A stretch of DNA of 16,975 nt from assembly GCA_937895695.1 (NCBI GenBank), contig CALBLM010000093.1, forward strand, positions 1-16,975, written 5' to 3'. The stretch is from an uncultured Megasphaera sp. (GTDB lineage: Bacteria > Bacillota > Negativicutes > Veillonellales > Megasphaeraceae). The notes below the pieces were generated by a model, which saw only the letters and a program-made list of their open reading frames with translations, was not told the origin of the DNA and ran no database searches. Every line of letters begins with the position of its first letter. Position 1 is the stretch's first letter. Below are positions 1 to 7,807 of this stretch, in pieces. The translations under genes were made by a program, and so were the position numbers.

Positions 1-875
1 TATTGTTTTTCCGTTGTATTTTCTTTTAAATACGTCCAGCCGTCTTGCTGATAGATTTGATTTTCTTTCATCAAATGACCTAAGGCGCGTTTAAATGCCG
101 CTTTACTCAAACTAAACTTTGCTTTAATAACTGCAGGAGCTGTCTTATCACCATAAGGCATTTTACCCTTTCGTTGTTTTAAAAATGCCATGATTTTTTC
201 TCCATCCGGTGTAAGCGAGTTTTCTTTTGTCTGACGCAGTGAAATATTGATACGTCCATCTTCTCGAATATACGTAATTCTACCTTTAATCAGTTGTCCG
301 ATAAGAATAGGACCATTAAATTCACTGCGGTGAAGGAAAGCAATCCAGCGTTCTCTTGTCATTAAATACGCACCTTGATCGGTCATATTATAAATAGCCC
401 CTTCTACCCAATCACCAATTTTAGCTTCTGTAGCTGCTTTAGAAGCACGGCGCATTTCATCTTCTACTTCCATAGACACAGCTAGGCGGTGAGACTTATC
501 TTCATATAATTTAACCCACACATATTCGCCTTCTTTGGGGCGCCCTTTCATTTCAGCAAAAGGCATAAAAATACCGCGTTCTGTTCCTACATCTACAAAT
601 GCACCAAAACGAGTCGTATTAATAACCGGTGCATACCCAATTTGCCCTACTTTAATTTTAGGAAGACGCATGCTCGCTGTTAATCGACCTAATGGGTCAT
701 GATATAAAAATACGGTTACCTTGTCACCAATTTGAACGGGAGCAGTCTGTTGATTTTTATGAAGTAAAATATCATCATTTGTGTTACCCGTACCGCCATT
801 GAGGAATGCCCCCATTTCACTAGTACGAAGGACTTCCAAGGTCACAATACTATTTTCTTGTAATAATGAATTCAT
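1..875 (-). CDS. cvfB: CvfB-like S1-domain RNA-binding protein, 3' end at window edge
   Basis: I translated this by hand from ATG at 875. It gives 291 codons, and the last partial codon begins TA, so the stop may lie exactly at the window edge or just beyond. The protein resembles the CvfB/YitL family: tandem S1-like OB folds followed by a C-terminal winged helix. Visible S1 hallmarks are the stretch around residues 70-100 (KVGQIGYAPV, then RFGAFVDVG), a second at about 150-175 (IGDWVEGAIY, then QGAYLM), and a third at about 190-215 (IGQLIKGRI, then REDGRINISLR). The last 50 residues are basic and helix-rich (FSLSKAAFKRALGHL), as expected for the winged helix. S. aureus CvfB is about 300 residues, so the protein is nearly complete here. 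The Shine-Dalgarno AGGTGAG lies in the last codons of rsfS, one base separates the genes, and coupling is likely. The family binds RNA; the exact role here is unknown. Confidence 0.85.
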   Translation of the reverse strand, partial: MNSLLQENSIVTLEVLRTSEMGAFLNGGTGNTNDDILLHKNQQTAPVQIGDKVTVFLYHDPLGRLTASMRLPKIKVGQIGYAPVINTTRFGAFVDVGTERGIFMPFAEMKGRPKEGEYVWVKLYEDKSHRLAVSMEVEDEMRRASKAATEAKIGDWVEGAIYNMTDQGAYLMTRERWIAFLHRSEFNGPILIGQLIKGRITYIREDGRINISLRQTKENSLTPDGEKIMAFLKQRKGKMPYGDKTAPAVIKAKFSLSKAAFKRALGHLMKENQIYQQDGWTYLKENTTEKQ

Positions 876-876
876 A

Positions 877-1257
877 TTACTCACCTACAAACGGAATCCG
901 TTCAGCATCACACCATAAGTTTTCTAAATCATAATACTGACGGTCTTGTTCAACAAAAATATGGGCAACAACTTCACCTGCATCAATCAAAATCCATTTA
1001 CCTTCCCGATACCCTTCAACATGACGAACATCATATCCATGCTTTTCCATTTGTTCTTCAATATTGTCGGCAATACTTTGAGCTTGTCGGTTATTACGAG
1101 CACTGCAAATGACAAAATAGTCCGCCATCATGGAAGAGTCTTCCATATTCAAAATGACAATATCCCAGCTTTTTTTATCATCTGCTGCTTTAGCAGCAAT
1201 TTCATAACTTTTTAAAGGTGTTTCTTCTTTTTTTATTTCTTTCATTACGATTGGCAT
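877..1257 (-). CDS. rsfS: Ribosomal silencing factor RsfS
   Basis: A 126-residue RsfS/Iojap family protein. The family binds ribosomal protein uL14 on the 50S subunit and blocks subunit joining when nutrients are short. Family signatures are present: DYFVICSARNNRQAQSIADNI (residues about 46-66), the VEGYREGKWILIDAGEVVAHIF core, and the C-terminal YYDLENLW block. The length is normal. The Shine-Dalgarno AAAGGAG (1270-1276) overlaps the stop codon of the upstream LCP gene. It lies 12 bases from the first ATG, and a second ATG four codons in (1245) is a possible alternative start. It sits in the classic nadD-yqeK-LCP-rsfS order of Firmicutes. Confidence 0.95.
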   Translation of the reverse strand: MPIVMKEIKKEETPLKSYEIAAKAADDKKSWDIVILNMEDSSMMADYFVICSARNNRQAQSIADNIEEQMEKHGYDVRHVEGYREGKWILIDAGEVVAHIFVEQDRQYYDLENLWCDAERIPFVGE

Positions 1258-1274
1258 ATGATATGATATCTCCT

Positions 1275-2294
1275 TTACTCTTTAACATTTGTTTGCTGCG
1301 TATCTACTGTCGGTGCAGCGGCAATTGCATTATTCATGGTGCCTATAATTTTTTGTGCTTCAACCGGGTCATAGGTCCATAATTTTTGATACGACGTTTC
1401 TTTATCTTGTGTCATCTCGCCCGGCAAAATATAAAAGTGAATATCACTAACGGGTACATTCTTAAAATCAAAGGCTAATGACGCCATATCCTTAGCAGAA
1501 ATATTAGAATGAACTTGATTCCAAAACCGATACATAAATAATGCATTCGCAATTCCAAAATGATGTTCCCGTTCTTCATAAAATTTTTTGACAAACCGTT
1601 CTTGCCGTTGCGTTCTTGACAAATATCCATCACTGTCAATATACCGCATATATCCGGCAGCTTCTTGTCCGTCAAGTATTTGATACCCTTGGAACAAGTT
1701 AATATCTGTTTCACCAGCTGCATCAGCATGATACATATTTTTTTCGATATACAAGGGCATTCCGCCACTCATATCAATCATTTTTTCAAAGGTATTTTCT
1801 GTAAATTCCGCATAAAAAGGAATCGGAATATGAAAAATATCTTCGACAACAGCCTGTAACAGCGGCAGTCCCCCTTCGCTGTACACATTCTGTAGTTCTT
1901 GTATTCCTTTTTCTTTACGGCCTGTAATTTTTGTATTATCTGGCAGCATAATAAAATCGACCTGTTTTTTGACTCGATTAATGGCGGCAATACCAATAAA
2001 ATTAGCATGCTGCGGCATATCATTATCTACGCCTACCAATAGCACATATAACGGCGTATCCGGACTGTTTTGAATAAATGATGCAGATGAACCGTTTTGT
2101 ACAGCATCAATTTTCCCTTGAAACTGTGACTGCCGTGTATCTTGATAATATTTCCATCCTAATACAACCAGCAAGCAGATAAAAACAACTCCAGCCAAAA
2201 TCAATAACAGGCGTCTAAATTTTTGTCGTCGTGTCTGTTTTTTCTTCATTCGCCTTTGCGGCATTTTTTTTGTTAAATTATCCTGCTCCATCAT
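1275..2294 (-). CDS. LytR-CpsA-Psr (LCP) family envelope protein, divergent active site
   Basis: A 339-residue protein with a basic cytoplasmic N-terminus (many K/R to about residue 28), one membrane segment (about 28-48) and an extracytoplasmic LCP domain. LCP proteins transfer undecaprenyl-linked glycopolymers onto peptidoglycan. The LCP core begins with LLVGVDND (85-92). The C-terminal signature is recognisable: LDGQEAAGYMRY (208-219), then a D and SRTQRQERF (226-234). However, the usual Arg-Ser-Asp after the first strand is replaced by QHANFIG (95-101), and the usual PRD is replaced by LPDN (117-120). Catalytic competence is therefore uncertain. The start overlaps the yqeK stop by 4 bases (ATGA), with an AGGAAG Shine-Dalgarno; the second Met (2291) is equally possible. 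It could be a structural or regulatory LCP homologue rather than an active transferase. Confidence 0.85.
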   Translation of the reverse strand: MMEQDNLTKKMPQRRMKKKQTRRQKFRRLLLILAGVVFICLLVVLGWKYYQDTRQSQFQGKIDAVQNGSSASFIQNSPDTPLYVLLVGVDNDMPQHANFIGIAAINRVKKQVDFIMLPDNTKITGRKEKGIQELQNVYSEGGLPLLQAVVEDIFHIPIPFYAEFTENTFEKMIDMSGGMPLYIEKNMYHADAAGETDINLFQGYQILDGQEAAGYMRYIDSDGYLSRTQRQERFVKKFYEEREHHFGIANALFMYRFWNQVHSNISAKDMASLAFDFKNVPVSDIHFYILPGEMTQDKETSYQKLWTYDPVEAQKIIGTMNNAIAAAPTVDTQQTNVKE

Positions 2295-2890
2295 TTTAAC
2301 TTCCTATCTGCCTGCATGGCTAAAATGAGTGCATTTCGATTGATGACGGTTCCTGTATAAATCGTCTTTTTTTGATCCAACAAATGGGAAATGGTTGAAT
2401 CGTAGCCGGCTAGTACCGCTTGATCTAAGTCCTGCGCTGCTATGCTACGTAAGTGCTCTACGCCGTCAAAATCACGATTTACTTCAATATAGTCCGCAAT
2501 AAAAATAATTTTTTCCAATGTACTCATCTGTTCAGCACCTGTCGTGTGATGCGCTAACGCTGCCAGCAAGTCTTCATCGTGAATACCATACATTTCTTTG
2601 GCAATCGTTACGGCTGCATATCCATGAAGCAAGCTTCCGATAGACATAATCGTATCTGGAAGGGTATCGCCAAAGGACCGTCGTGCTAATGTTTGCATAT
2701 CAGCCAGCGTTTTTTGTTTGGCAGCATCATGTAATAGTCCTGCCACTTCTGCCTGATCCAAATCTCCACCATATTGTCCGGCTAATTCCCGTGCTTTGGC
2801 TGCTACACCCAAAACATGGGTATACCGATGTTTTGATAAACTTTGTTGCAAATCTTTTTTAATTTTTTCTTTTAATGCTTCATTGTACAT
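2291..2890 (-). CDS. yqeK: YqeK-type HD-domain hydrolase (probable Ap4A hydrolase)
   Basis: A 199-residue HD-superfamily protein. YqeK proteins are symmetrical diadenosine tetraphosphate hydrolases, cleaving Ap4A to two ADP. Metal-ligand motifs are in order: H25 (HRYTH), HD at 54-55 (LLHDAAK), H89 (LLHGYA), HH at 114-115 and D133 (IADYIE). I place the start at ATG 2890. A GGAG Shine-Dalgarno lies 7 bases upstream (2898-2901), and family homology begins there. The frame stays open further upstream, but that part reads through nadD and shows no yqeK-like sequence. The start lies 19 bases inside the end of nadD and the stop overlaps the LCP start, so coupled translation is likely. Confidence 0.93.
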   Translation of the reverse strand: MYNEALKEKIKKDLQQSLSKHRYTHVLGVAAKARELAGQYGGDLDQAEVAGLLHDAAKQKTLADMQTLARRSFGDTLPDTIMSIGSLLHGYAAVTIAKEMYGIHDEDLLAALAHHTTGAEQMSTLEKIIFIADYIEVNRDFDGVEHLRSIAAQDLDQAVLAGYDSTISHLLDQKKTIYTGTVINRNALILAMQADRKLK

Positions 2891-3489
2891 TGATATACTC
2901 CATTTTTTCGGATATATTCTACGACTACCGGCGGAATCATATAGCGTACAGACTGTCCATTCGCAATACGATGCCTCAGCTCTGTAGAAGAAATCTCCAT
3001 AGTAGGCACCGTTAATTTTAAGATATGTTTTCCCAAGGCTCCAAAATGCGCGATTATGCTGCCAATGGATTGACTTCCGTCTGGTCGAGTAGCTCCTACA
3101 AACTGACATAACGATAGAATTTCTTCCGGGTGATGCCAATTGGGTAAATCCTGAATGGTATCGGTTCCGGAAATAAAATACAAAATATAGGTCGGTCCAT
3201 ATAATTTCTTTAGAAAATGCAAGGTATCTACCGTATATGAACGACCCTTCCTGCGTATTTCCATATCACTAACTGCAAAATGAGGATTGTCGGCAATGGC
3301 CAATCGTACCATAGCCAATCGTTGTTCTGCTGTTGCACCGGCTACATGCTTGTTCGGGGTTATATACGAAGGTATAAATAAGACTTTGTCCAAATGAAAG
3401 GTTTGCCTTGCTTCCTCGGCAATCATTAAATGGCCTAAGTGGATAGGATTAAAAGTCCCTCCCATAATCCCTAATCTAGTAATTTCCAT
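2872..3489 (-). CDS. nadD: Nicotinate-nucleotide adenylyltransferase
   Basis: A 205-residue NadD. It adenylates nicotinate mononucleotide with ATP to give deamido-NAD in the cytoplasm, the shared step of de novo and salvage NAD synthesis. The nucleotidyltransferase signature GGTFNPIHLGH is at residues 10-20, and ISSTELRHRI at about 166-175 matches the family's second ATP-binding motif. Length is normal. The ATG at 3489 is preceded by a strong GGGGAGGA about 14 bases upstream, a little long, inside the last codons of the small upstream ORF. Its 3' end overlaps yqeK by 19 bases, and the nadD-yqeK pairing is conserved in Firmicutes. Confidence 0.96.
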   Translation of the reverse strand: MEITRLGIMGGTFNPIHLGHLMIAEEARQTFHLDKVLFIPSYITPNKHVAGATAEQRLAMVRLAIADNPHFAVSDMEIRRKGRSYTVDTLHFLKKLYGPTYILYFISGTDTIQDLPNWHHPEEILSLCQFVGATRPDGSQSIGSIIAHFGALGKHILKLTVPTMEISSTELRHRIANGQSVRYMIPPVVVEYIRKNGVYQCTMKH

Positions 3490-3637
3490 GATAAATATAG
3501 ATTCCTCCCCATACGATACCTACAGCCAACAAGTACAGTGTCAAAAATTTAGCATAATGCTTATATTCATACCGTGTTTTCGGTGCTGCCGCATAGTTTC
3601 GAAGAGTCTGTATATAACCCCGTATTACTCGTTTCAT
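3476..3637 (-). CDS. 53-residue predicted single-pass membrane protein, unknown
   Basis: This small ORF exactly fills the gap between proA and nadD. Its ATG overlaps the proA stop (TGATG, 3635-3639), an AAGGA lies about 11 bases upstream in the last proA codons, and its TAG (3476-3478) falls 14 bases inside nadD. The translation starts MKRVIRGYIQ, with a basic, tyrosine-rich N-terminal half of about 30 residues, followed by one hydrophobic segment at about 31-49 (FLTLYLLAVGIVWGGIYIY). It ends in HGNY. I do not recognise a family. The coupled start, positive-inside charge pattern and lack of non-coding slack argue that it is translated. Topology would place the N-terminus in the cytoplasm. Function is unknown. 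Confidence 0.65.
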   Translation of the reverse strand: MKRVIRGYIQTLRNYAAAPKTRYEYKHYAKFLTLYLLAVGIVWGGIYIYHGNY

Positions 3638-4887
3638 CAGCGAATCTGTCCTTGACCATGAATAATATATTTATAAGAAACTAATGCTGATAATCCCATT
3701 GGGCCGCGAACATGCAGTTTTTGCGTACTGATGCCGATTTCTGCACCAAACCCAAATTCAAACCCATCCGTAAACCGTGTCGATGCATTGACATATACGG
3801 CTGCAGAATCTACTTCCCGTAAAAATTGTTCTGCTGTCTTTGGATTTTCTGTTACAATGGTTTCCGAATGATGTGTGCTGTAGCGGCGAATATGAGCAAT
3901 AGCTTCCTCTACAGAAGATACAGTACGAATTGACATAATCAAGGCATTATATTCCGTTTCCCAATCGGTCGGCATTGCTTCGTGTATTATATTTTCATAC
4001 AACATACGTGCCTCAGTATCACCACGCAGTTCAACAGCATCGCGCTGCATTACGGGCACCAGTTTATCCAACAAGGCCTGACGGATATTCTGATGGACCA
4101 ATAATGTTTCCATTGCATTACATGTCGAAGGTCGGGATACTTTGGCATTTTCAATAATACGTACGGCCATATCCAAATCGGCATCTTTATCGACATAAAT
4201 ATGACAAATACCGCTACCCGTTTCAATACAAGGAACCGTTGCTGTTTGGATAACCATTTGAATCAAGCCGGCACCACCGCGAGGAATTGCCAAATCAATA
4301 TATTGGCGCAACGTCAATAATTCTTTGACTAATGCTCTATCTGTATTTTCTAATAACTGTACCAAATCAGGAGATAAGCCAGCTTTTTGTAATCCCGATT
4401 TTATGACACTTGTCAATGCGATATTAGAATGAATCGATTCACTGCCACCCCGCAACACACAGGCATTACCAGACTTAATACATAAAACAGCGGCATCGAC
4501 AGTTACATTTGGTCTCGATTCATAGATCATAGCAATAACGCCTAAAGGAACGGTAACTTTTTGAATGCGAAGTCCATTAGGCCGTGTCCAGGCTTCTAAC
4601 TCTACACCAACCGGATCGGGAAGGTCAATGACCTGCCGCACGCCAGTGGCGATGTCTATAATACGGGATTTCGTCAACGCAAGTCTATCCAGCATGGCTT
4701 CACTCATACCCTTGTCTTTCGCATTGGCAATATCTATTTGGTTCGCAGTAATGATAGTCTGACATTGTGATTCTAGTTCATTCGCAATATATGACAACGC
4801 CGTATTCTTGACTGTCGTTGCTGCATTTGCCAGTTGCAACGATGCTTCATGCGCTGCTTTAGCTTTACTATATACTTCTGATTCCAT
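3637..4887 (-). CDS. proA: Gamma-glutamyl phosphate reductase
   Basis: A 416-residue ProA, the second enzyme of proline synthesis. It reduces gamma-glutamyl phosphate with NADPH to glutamate semialdehyde. Family blocks are PLGVIAMIYESRPNVTVDAA (about 114-133), the nucleotide-binding LRGGSES region (145-151), IPRGGAGLIQ (201-210), IETGSGICHIYVD (221-233), and the catalytic cysteine C256 in SRPSTCNAMETL. The usual length is about 415. AGGAGG (4895-4900) sits 7 bases before the ATG. The gene follows proB by 17 bases. Its stop is TGA and overlaps the start of the small membrane ORF downstream. Confidence 0.97.
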   Translation of the reverse strand: MESEVYSKAKAAHEASLQLANAATTVKNTALSYIANELESQCQTIITANQIDIANAKDKGMSEAMLDRLALTKSRIIDIATGVRQVIDLPDPVGVELEAWTRPNGLRIQKVTVPLGVIAMIYESRPNVTVDAAVLCIKSGNACVLRGGSESIHSNIALTSVIKSGLQKAGLSPDLVQLLENTDRALVKELLTLRQYIDLAIPRGGAGLIQMVIQTATVPCIETGSGICHIYVDKDADLDMAVRIIENAKVSRPSTCNAMETLLVHQNIRQALLDKLVPVMQRDAVELRGDTEARMLYENIIHEAMPTDWETEYNALIMSIRTVSSVEEAIAHIRRYSTHHSETIVTENPKTAEQFLREVDSAAVYVNASTRFTDGFEFGFGAEIGISTQKLHVRGPMGLSALVSYKYIIHGQGQIR

Positions 4888-4904
4888 TTATATCCCTCCT
4901 TACG

Positions 4905-6035
4905 TTATTGCATTGCTACCAAATTATCTCGATGAATGACTTCTTCGTATACGCCTTCATGGCCTAAAATAGCTGCAATTTCATCAGTTTGATGCTTTTT
5001 AATCGCTGTAATTTGTTCACTGTTATAATTCACAATTCCCTTGGCAATGGTAACACCATCGTAAATAACCCGGACAATATCTCCTTCATGAAATCTTCCT
5101 TCTACACGAACGACGCCTACAGGAAGTAAACTGGAACCGTGTTCAATGAGAGCGTTACGGCAACCTTCATCGACAACAATGGTTCCTTCCGATTTGCTGC
5201 CGGATAAAAGCCAGCGTTTCTTAGAATGAAGATTTGAATCTTTTGCCATAAACCAGGTACCAATTTCTTTACCTTGACATATATGGCGTAAAATACCCTC
5301 TTCACTACCAGAAGCAATCACCATATCGACACCTGCAGATGTCGATAACGAAGCCGCCTGAATTTTGGTATACATACCACCGGTCCCAATTGACGTGCCA
5401 GCACCTTCGGCAATTTCATAAAAATGTTTGTCAATTTCCTTTACCTTCGGAATTAAAACAGCTTCCGGATGGGTTTGCGGATTGGCTGTATACAATCCGT
5501 CAATATCGGATAACAGTACCAATAAATCAGCATCAATAATACTGCTGACAATAGCGGACAGCGTATCGTTATCGCCAATTTTAAATTCATCAATGGCTAC
5601 AACGTCATTTTCATTAATAATAGGAATAATCCCCATATTCAACATCGTCAGCAGTGTATTACGGGAATTCATAAAGTTTTTCCGGTTTTGCGCATCCATG
5701 CGTGTTAATAGTACTTGACCTACAGTTTGACCATATTCACGAAACATTTTTTCGTATGTATGTAATAAAACCCCCTGGCCAACTGCAGCAACAGCCTGTT
5801 TTTCTCGAATCGTTTGCGGGCGTTGTGATAACCCCAGTGGTCCTAATCCGGCACTTACTGCGCCAGAGGATACGAGTACCATCTGTTTGCCTTGGTTTGC
5901 TAAATCAGCGATTTCCATGACCAATCGTTCAATGCGATGATAGTTTAATTTTCCTGATTCATGAGTTAGCGTACTAGACCCTACTTTGACGACAATACGC
6001 TTCTTTTTTGTTAATTCCGGCCGCATGACGGGCAT
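4905..6035 (-). CDS. proB: Glutamate 5-kinase
   Basis: A 376-residue ProB that phosphorylates glutamate with ATP, the committed and normally proline-inhibited step of proline synthesis. The amino-acid-kinase domain (about 12-265) shows KVGSST (17-22), SSGAVSAG (56-63), NENDVV (141-146), GDNDTLSA (154-161) and LSDIDGLYT (175-183). A PUA domain occupies about 285-365, making this the long, bacterial two-domain form. The first ATG (6035) has a modest AAGG about 10 bases upstream, overlapping the yhbY stop. The ATG three codons later is too far from it. With proA it forms a standard proBA pair. Confidence 0.97.
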   Translation of the reverse strand: MPVMRPELTKKKRIVVKVGSSTLTHESGKLNYHRIERLVMEIADLANQGKQMVLVSSGAVSAGLGPLGLSQRPQTIREKQAVAAVGQGVLLHTYEKMFREYGQTVGQVLLTRMDAQNRKNFMNSRNTLLTMLNMGIIPIINENDVVAIDEFKIGDNDTLSAIVSSIIDADLLVLLSDIDGLYTANPQTHPEAVLIPKVKEIDKHFYEIAEGAGTSIGTGGMYTKIQAASLSTSAGVDMVIASGSEEGILRHICQGKEIGTWFMAKDSNLHSKKRWLLSGSKSEGTIVVDEGCRNALIEHGSSLLPVGVVRVEGRFHEGDIVRVIYDGVTIAKGIVNYNSEQITAIKKHQTDEIAAILGHEGVYEEVIHRDNLVAMQ

Positions 6036-6047
6036 ACTATCACAACC

Positions 6048-6341
6048 TTACATCGTAATAAAATCAAAATGGGATTTTTTATCTTTTTTCTTAAACAAAA
6101 CGCCATAATGGCCAATAACTTGAATTAATTCCGCTCCCAGCATATCTGCGAGTTCTTCCATCGTTTCTTTGGTGTCTAAATTGGCATTATTCAACACATG
6201 GGCTTTGATCAATTCTCTTGCTGTAATAGCAGCACGCGCACTGTCAATCACGGCATTGCTCAACCCTTCTTTACCGATTTGTACGACAGACGGCATCAAA
6301 CTTGCCATGCCTTTTAATTTCTTTTTGTCTTTGTTATTCAT
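6048..6341 (-). CDS. yhbY: CRM-domain RNA-binding protein YhbY
   Basis: A 97-residue single CRM-domain protein of the YhbY/CRS1 family, which associates with pre-50S ribosomal particles. The diagnostic loop VVQIGKEGLS is at about 19-28, followed by AITARELIKAHVL and the C-terminal ELIQVIGHYGVLFKKK. The length is typical. AAAGGAG lies about 6 bases before the ATG and overlaps the obgE stop region; 11 bases separate the genes. Placement directly after obgE and upstream of rsfS fits a ribosome-assembly role. Confidence 0.95.
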   Translation of the reverse strand: MNNKDKKKLKGMASLMPSVVQIGKEGLSNAVIDSARAAITARELIKAHVLNNANLDTKETMEELADMLGAELIQVIGHYGVLFKKKDKKSHFDFITM

Positions 6342-6352
6342 ATAAACTCCTT

Positions 6353-7627
6353 TTATTCGTGATATTCAAATTCCATTGCATAAATGCGAACGGTATTACC
6401 ATCTTGTATACCATGTTCTTTTAATAGTTTATCCAATTCCATATAGCGCCAAATCCGCTGAAAACGGCGTAATGACTGATCATCATCAAAATTTGTCATG
6501 GCAACTAGATTTTCAATACGCGGTCCTGTAATGACAAATGCACCATCGTCATCACGTTTTACTTCAAAATCAGGTTTTTCTTCTGCTTTATATACAACTT
6601 CTTCCGTTGTTTCTTCCGGTTCTTCCACATAGGTTTCCAGTAACGTCCAAACGCGTTCTAACAAGGCATTCATACCTTCACCGGTCAATGCACAAATGGG
6701 ATACACTTCAACACCACGCTGGGTCAAATAGGCTTCCAACCGTTCCAAGTTATCGGAACCTTCTTCTAAGGCATCGACTTTATTTGCGGCTATAATTTGT
6801 AATTTTCTAGATAATTTATCGCTATATTTTTTTAATTCCCCATTAATTTTTTCATAATCTTCAATGGGATCACGGCCTTCCATACCAGATACATCCAAAA
6901 CATGAATTAAAATTTTCGTCCGTTCAATATGGCGCAAAAAATCATGTCCTAGCCCAACCCCTTCACTGGCTCCGTCAATCAGTCCCGGAATATCCGCCAT
7001 AACAAAGCTGCGATGGTCGCTTAAATTTACAACGCCCAAAATCGGATTCAGCGTCGTAAAGTGATATGCTGCTACTTCCGGTTGTGCTGCTGATACTTTC
7101 CGCAAAATACTGGACTTACCAACGCTTGGATAGCCCAATAATCCTACGTCAGCCAATACCTTTAATTCCAATTTCAGCCAACGTTCTTCACCAGGTTCTC
7201 CGCGTTCAGCAAACGTAGGTGTACGGTTGGCACTGGTACGAAAATGCCAGTTACCACGACCGCCGCGACCGCCTTTTGCTACAATGGCTTTCTGCCCATC
7301 ATGGCTTAAATCGGCAATAATTTTATCCGATTCTTCATCACGAACTACTGTTCCCAATGGCACGGTAATCAATAAGTCGTCTGCATCTCGGCCATATTTA
7401 TTACTTCCCTCGCCCTTTCCACCGGGTTTTGCTTTAAACAAACGACGGAAGCGGAAATCGACTAATGTGTTTACATTTCGGTCAGCAACTAAAATAACAT
7501 TGCCACCTTGACCACCATCACCGCCATTTGGGCCGCCTTTGGGGACGAATTTTTCATGACGGAAACTGCTCATACCATCACCGCCACGACCTGATTGTAC
7601 AAATATTCTTGCTCTGTCTATAAACAT
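6353..7627 (-). CDS. obgE: GTPase Obg (ObgE/CgtA)
   Basis: A 424-residue Obg GTPase, involved in 50S assembly and stringent/growth control. The glycine-rich Obg fold covers 1-158. The G domain has G1 GYPSVGKSS (165-173), the switch-I threonines in FTT (190-192), G3 DIPG (212-215), G4 NKVD (282-285) and G5 around CALTG (312-316). A C-terminal OCT domain (about 350-424) is present, as in most Firmicutes. The ATG at 7627 has GAGGTG about 6 bases upstream. It is the first full gene after the promoter at 7779-7807, with a leader of roughly 145 bases. The rplU-rpmA genes often found upstream of obg are absent here. Confidence 0.97.
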   Translation of the reverse strand: MFIDRARIFVQSGRGGDGMSSFRHEKFVPKGGPNGGDGGQGGNVILVADRNVNTLVDFRFRRLFKAKPGGKGEGSNKYGRDADDLLITVPLGTVVRDEESDKIIADLSHDGQKAIVAKGGRGGRGNWHFRTSANRTPTFAERGEPGEERWLKLELKVLADVGLLGYPSVGKSSILRKVSAAQPEVAAYHFTTLNPILGVVNLSDHRSFVMADIPGLIDGASEGVGLGHDFLRHIERTKILIHVLDVSGMEGRDPIEDYEKINGELKKYSDKLSRKLQIIAANKVDALEEGSDNLERLEAYLTQRGVEVYPICALTGEGMNALLERVWTLLETYVEEPEETTEEVVYKAEEKPDFEVKRDDDGAFVITGPRIENLVAMTNFDDDQSLRRFQRIWRYMELDKLLKEHGIQDGNTVRIYAMEFEYHE

Positions 7628-7721
7628 AATTCACCTCATAAAAATGCCATGCGCTGCTGCGCGTATATACGAAAAATCTCTTTACAATGCGCTTATATAC
7701 AGAAAGAGACACAGCATACAT
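7578..7721 (-). CDS. Possible 47-residue leader ORF overlapping the obgE start
   Basis: Inside the obgE leader, AGGAG sits 9 bases before ATG 7721. A 47-codon frame runs from there into obgE (+1 relative to it) and stops at TGA 7578-7580. It begins MYAVSLSVYKRIVKRFF, is basic and aromatic, and contains the repeat VYKR/VYTR. It matches no family I know. It could regulate obgE translation by coupling or occlusion, or it could simply be an open frame. Only the ribosome-binding site and spacing support it. Confidence 0.25.
   Translation of the reverse strand: MYAVSLSVYKRIVKRFFVYTRSSAWHFYEVNYVYRQSKNICTIRSWR
7658..7700. repeat. Two near-identical 13-base direct repeats in the obgE leader
   Basis: TGCGCGTATATAC (7658-7670) and TGCGCTTATATAC (7688-7700) on the plus strand match at 12 of 13 bases and start 30 bases apart, about three helical turns. 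They lie downstream of the predicted start site, in the transcribed leader. They could be a paired operator or an RNA element, or reflect the VYKR/VYTR repeat if the leader ORF is real. Confidence 0.5.
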
Positions 7722-7778
7722 ATACCATGTCTCCTGTCTATCTGTCCTAGGTGCATATGTAATTACGGTACTGACAAA

Positions 7779-7807
7779 ATTTTAAAGCAAAATCGGGAAT
7801 CTGTAAA
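7779..7807 (-). promoter_or_regulatory. Sigma-A type promoter for the obgE operon
   Basis: On the minus strand, TTTACA (7802-7807) is followed by a 17-base spacer and TAAAAT (7779-7784). Each hexamer is one mismatch from the vegetative consensus. Transcription would start near 7772, leaving about 145 bases of leader before obgE. This is the strongest promoter-like sequence in the window and sits in the only sizeable internal gap. Confidence 0.7.

Noticed and set aside
2891..3139. An 83-codon upstream extension of yqeK
   Set aside because: The extension is read from inside nadD in another frame and has no yqeK-like sequence; a good ribosome-binding site supports ATG 2890.
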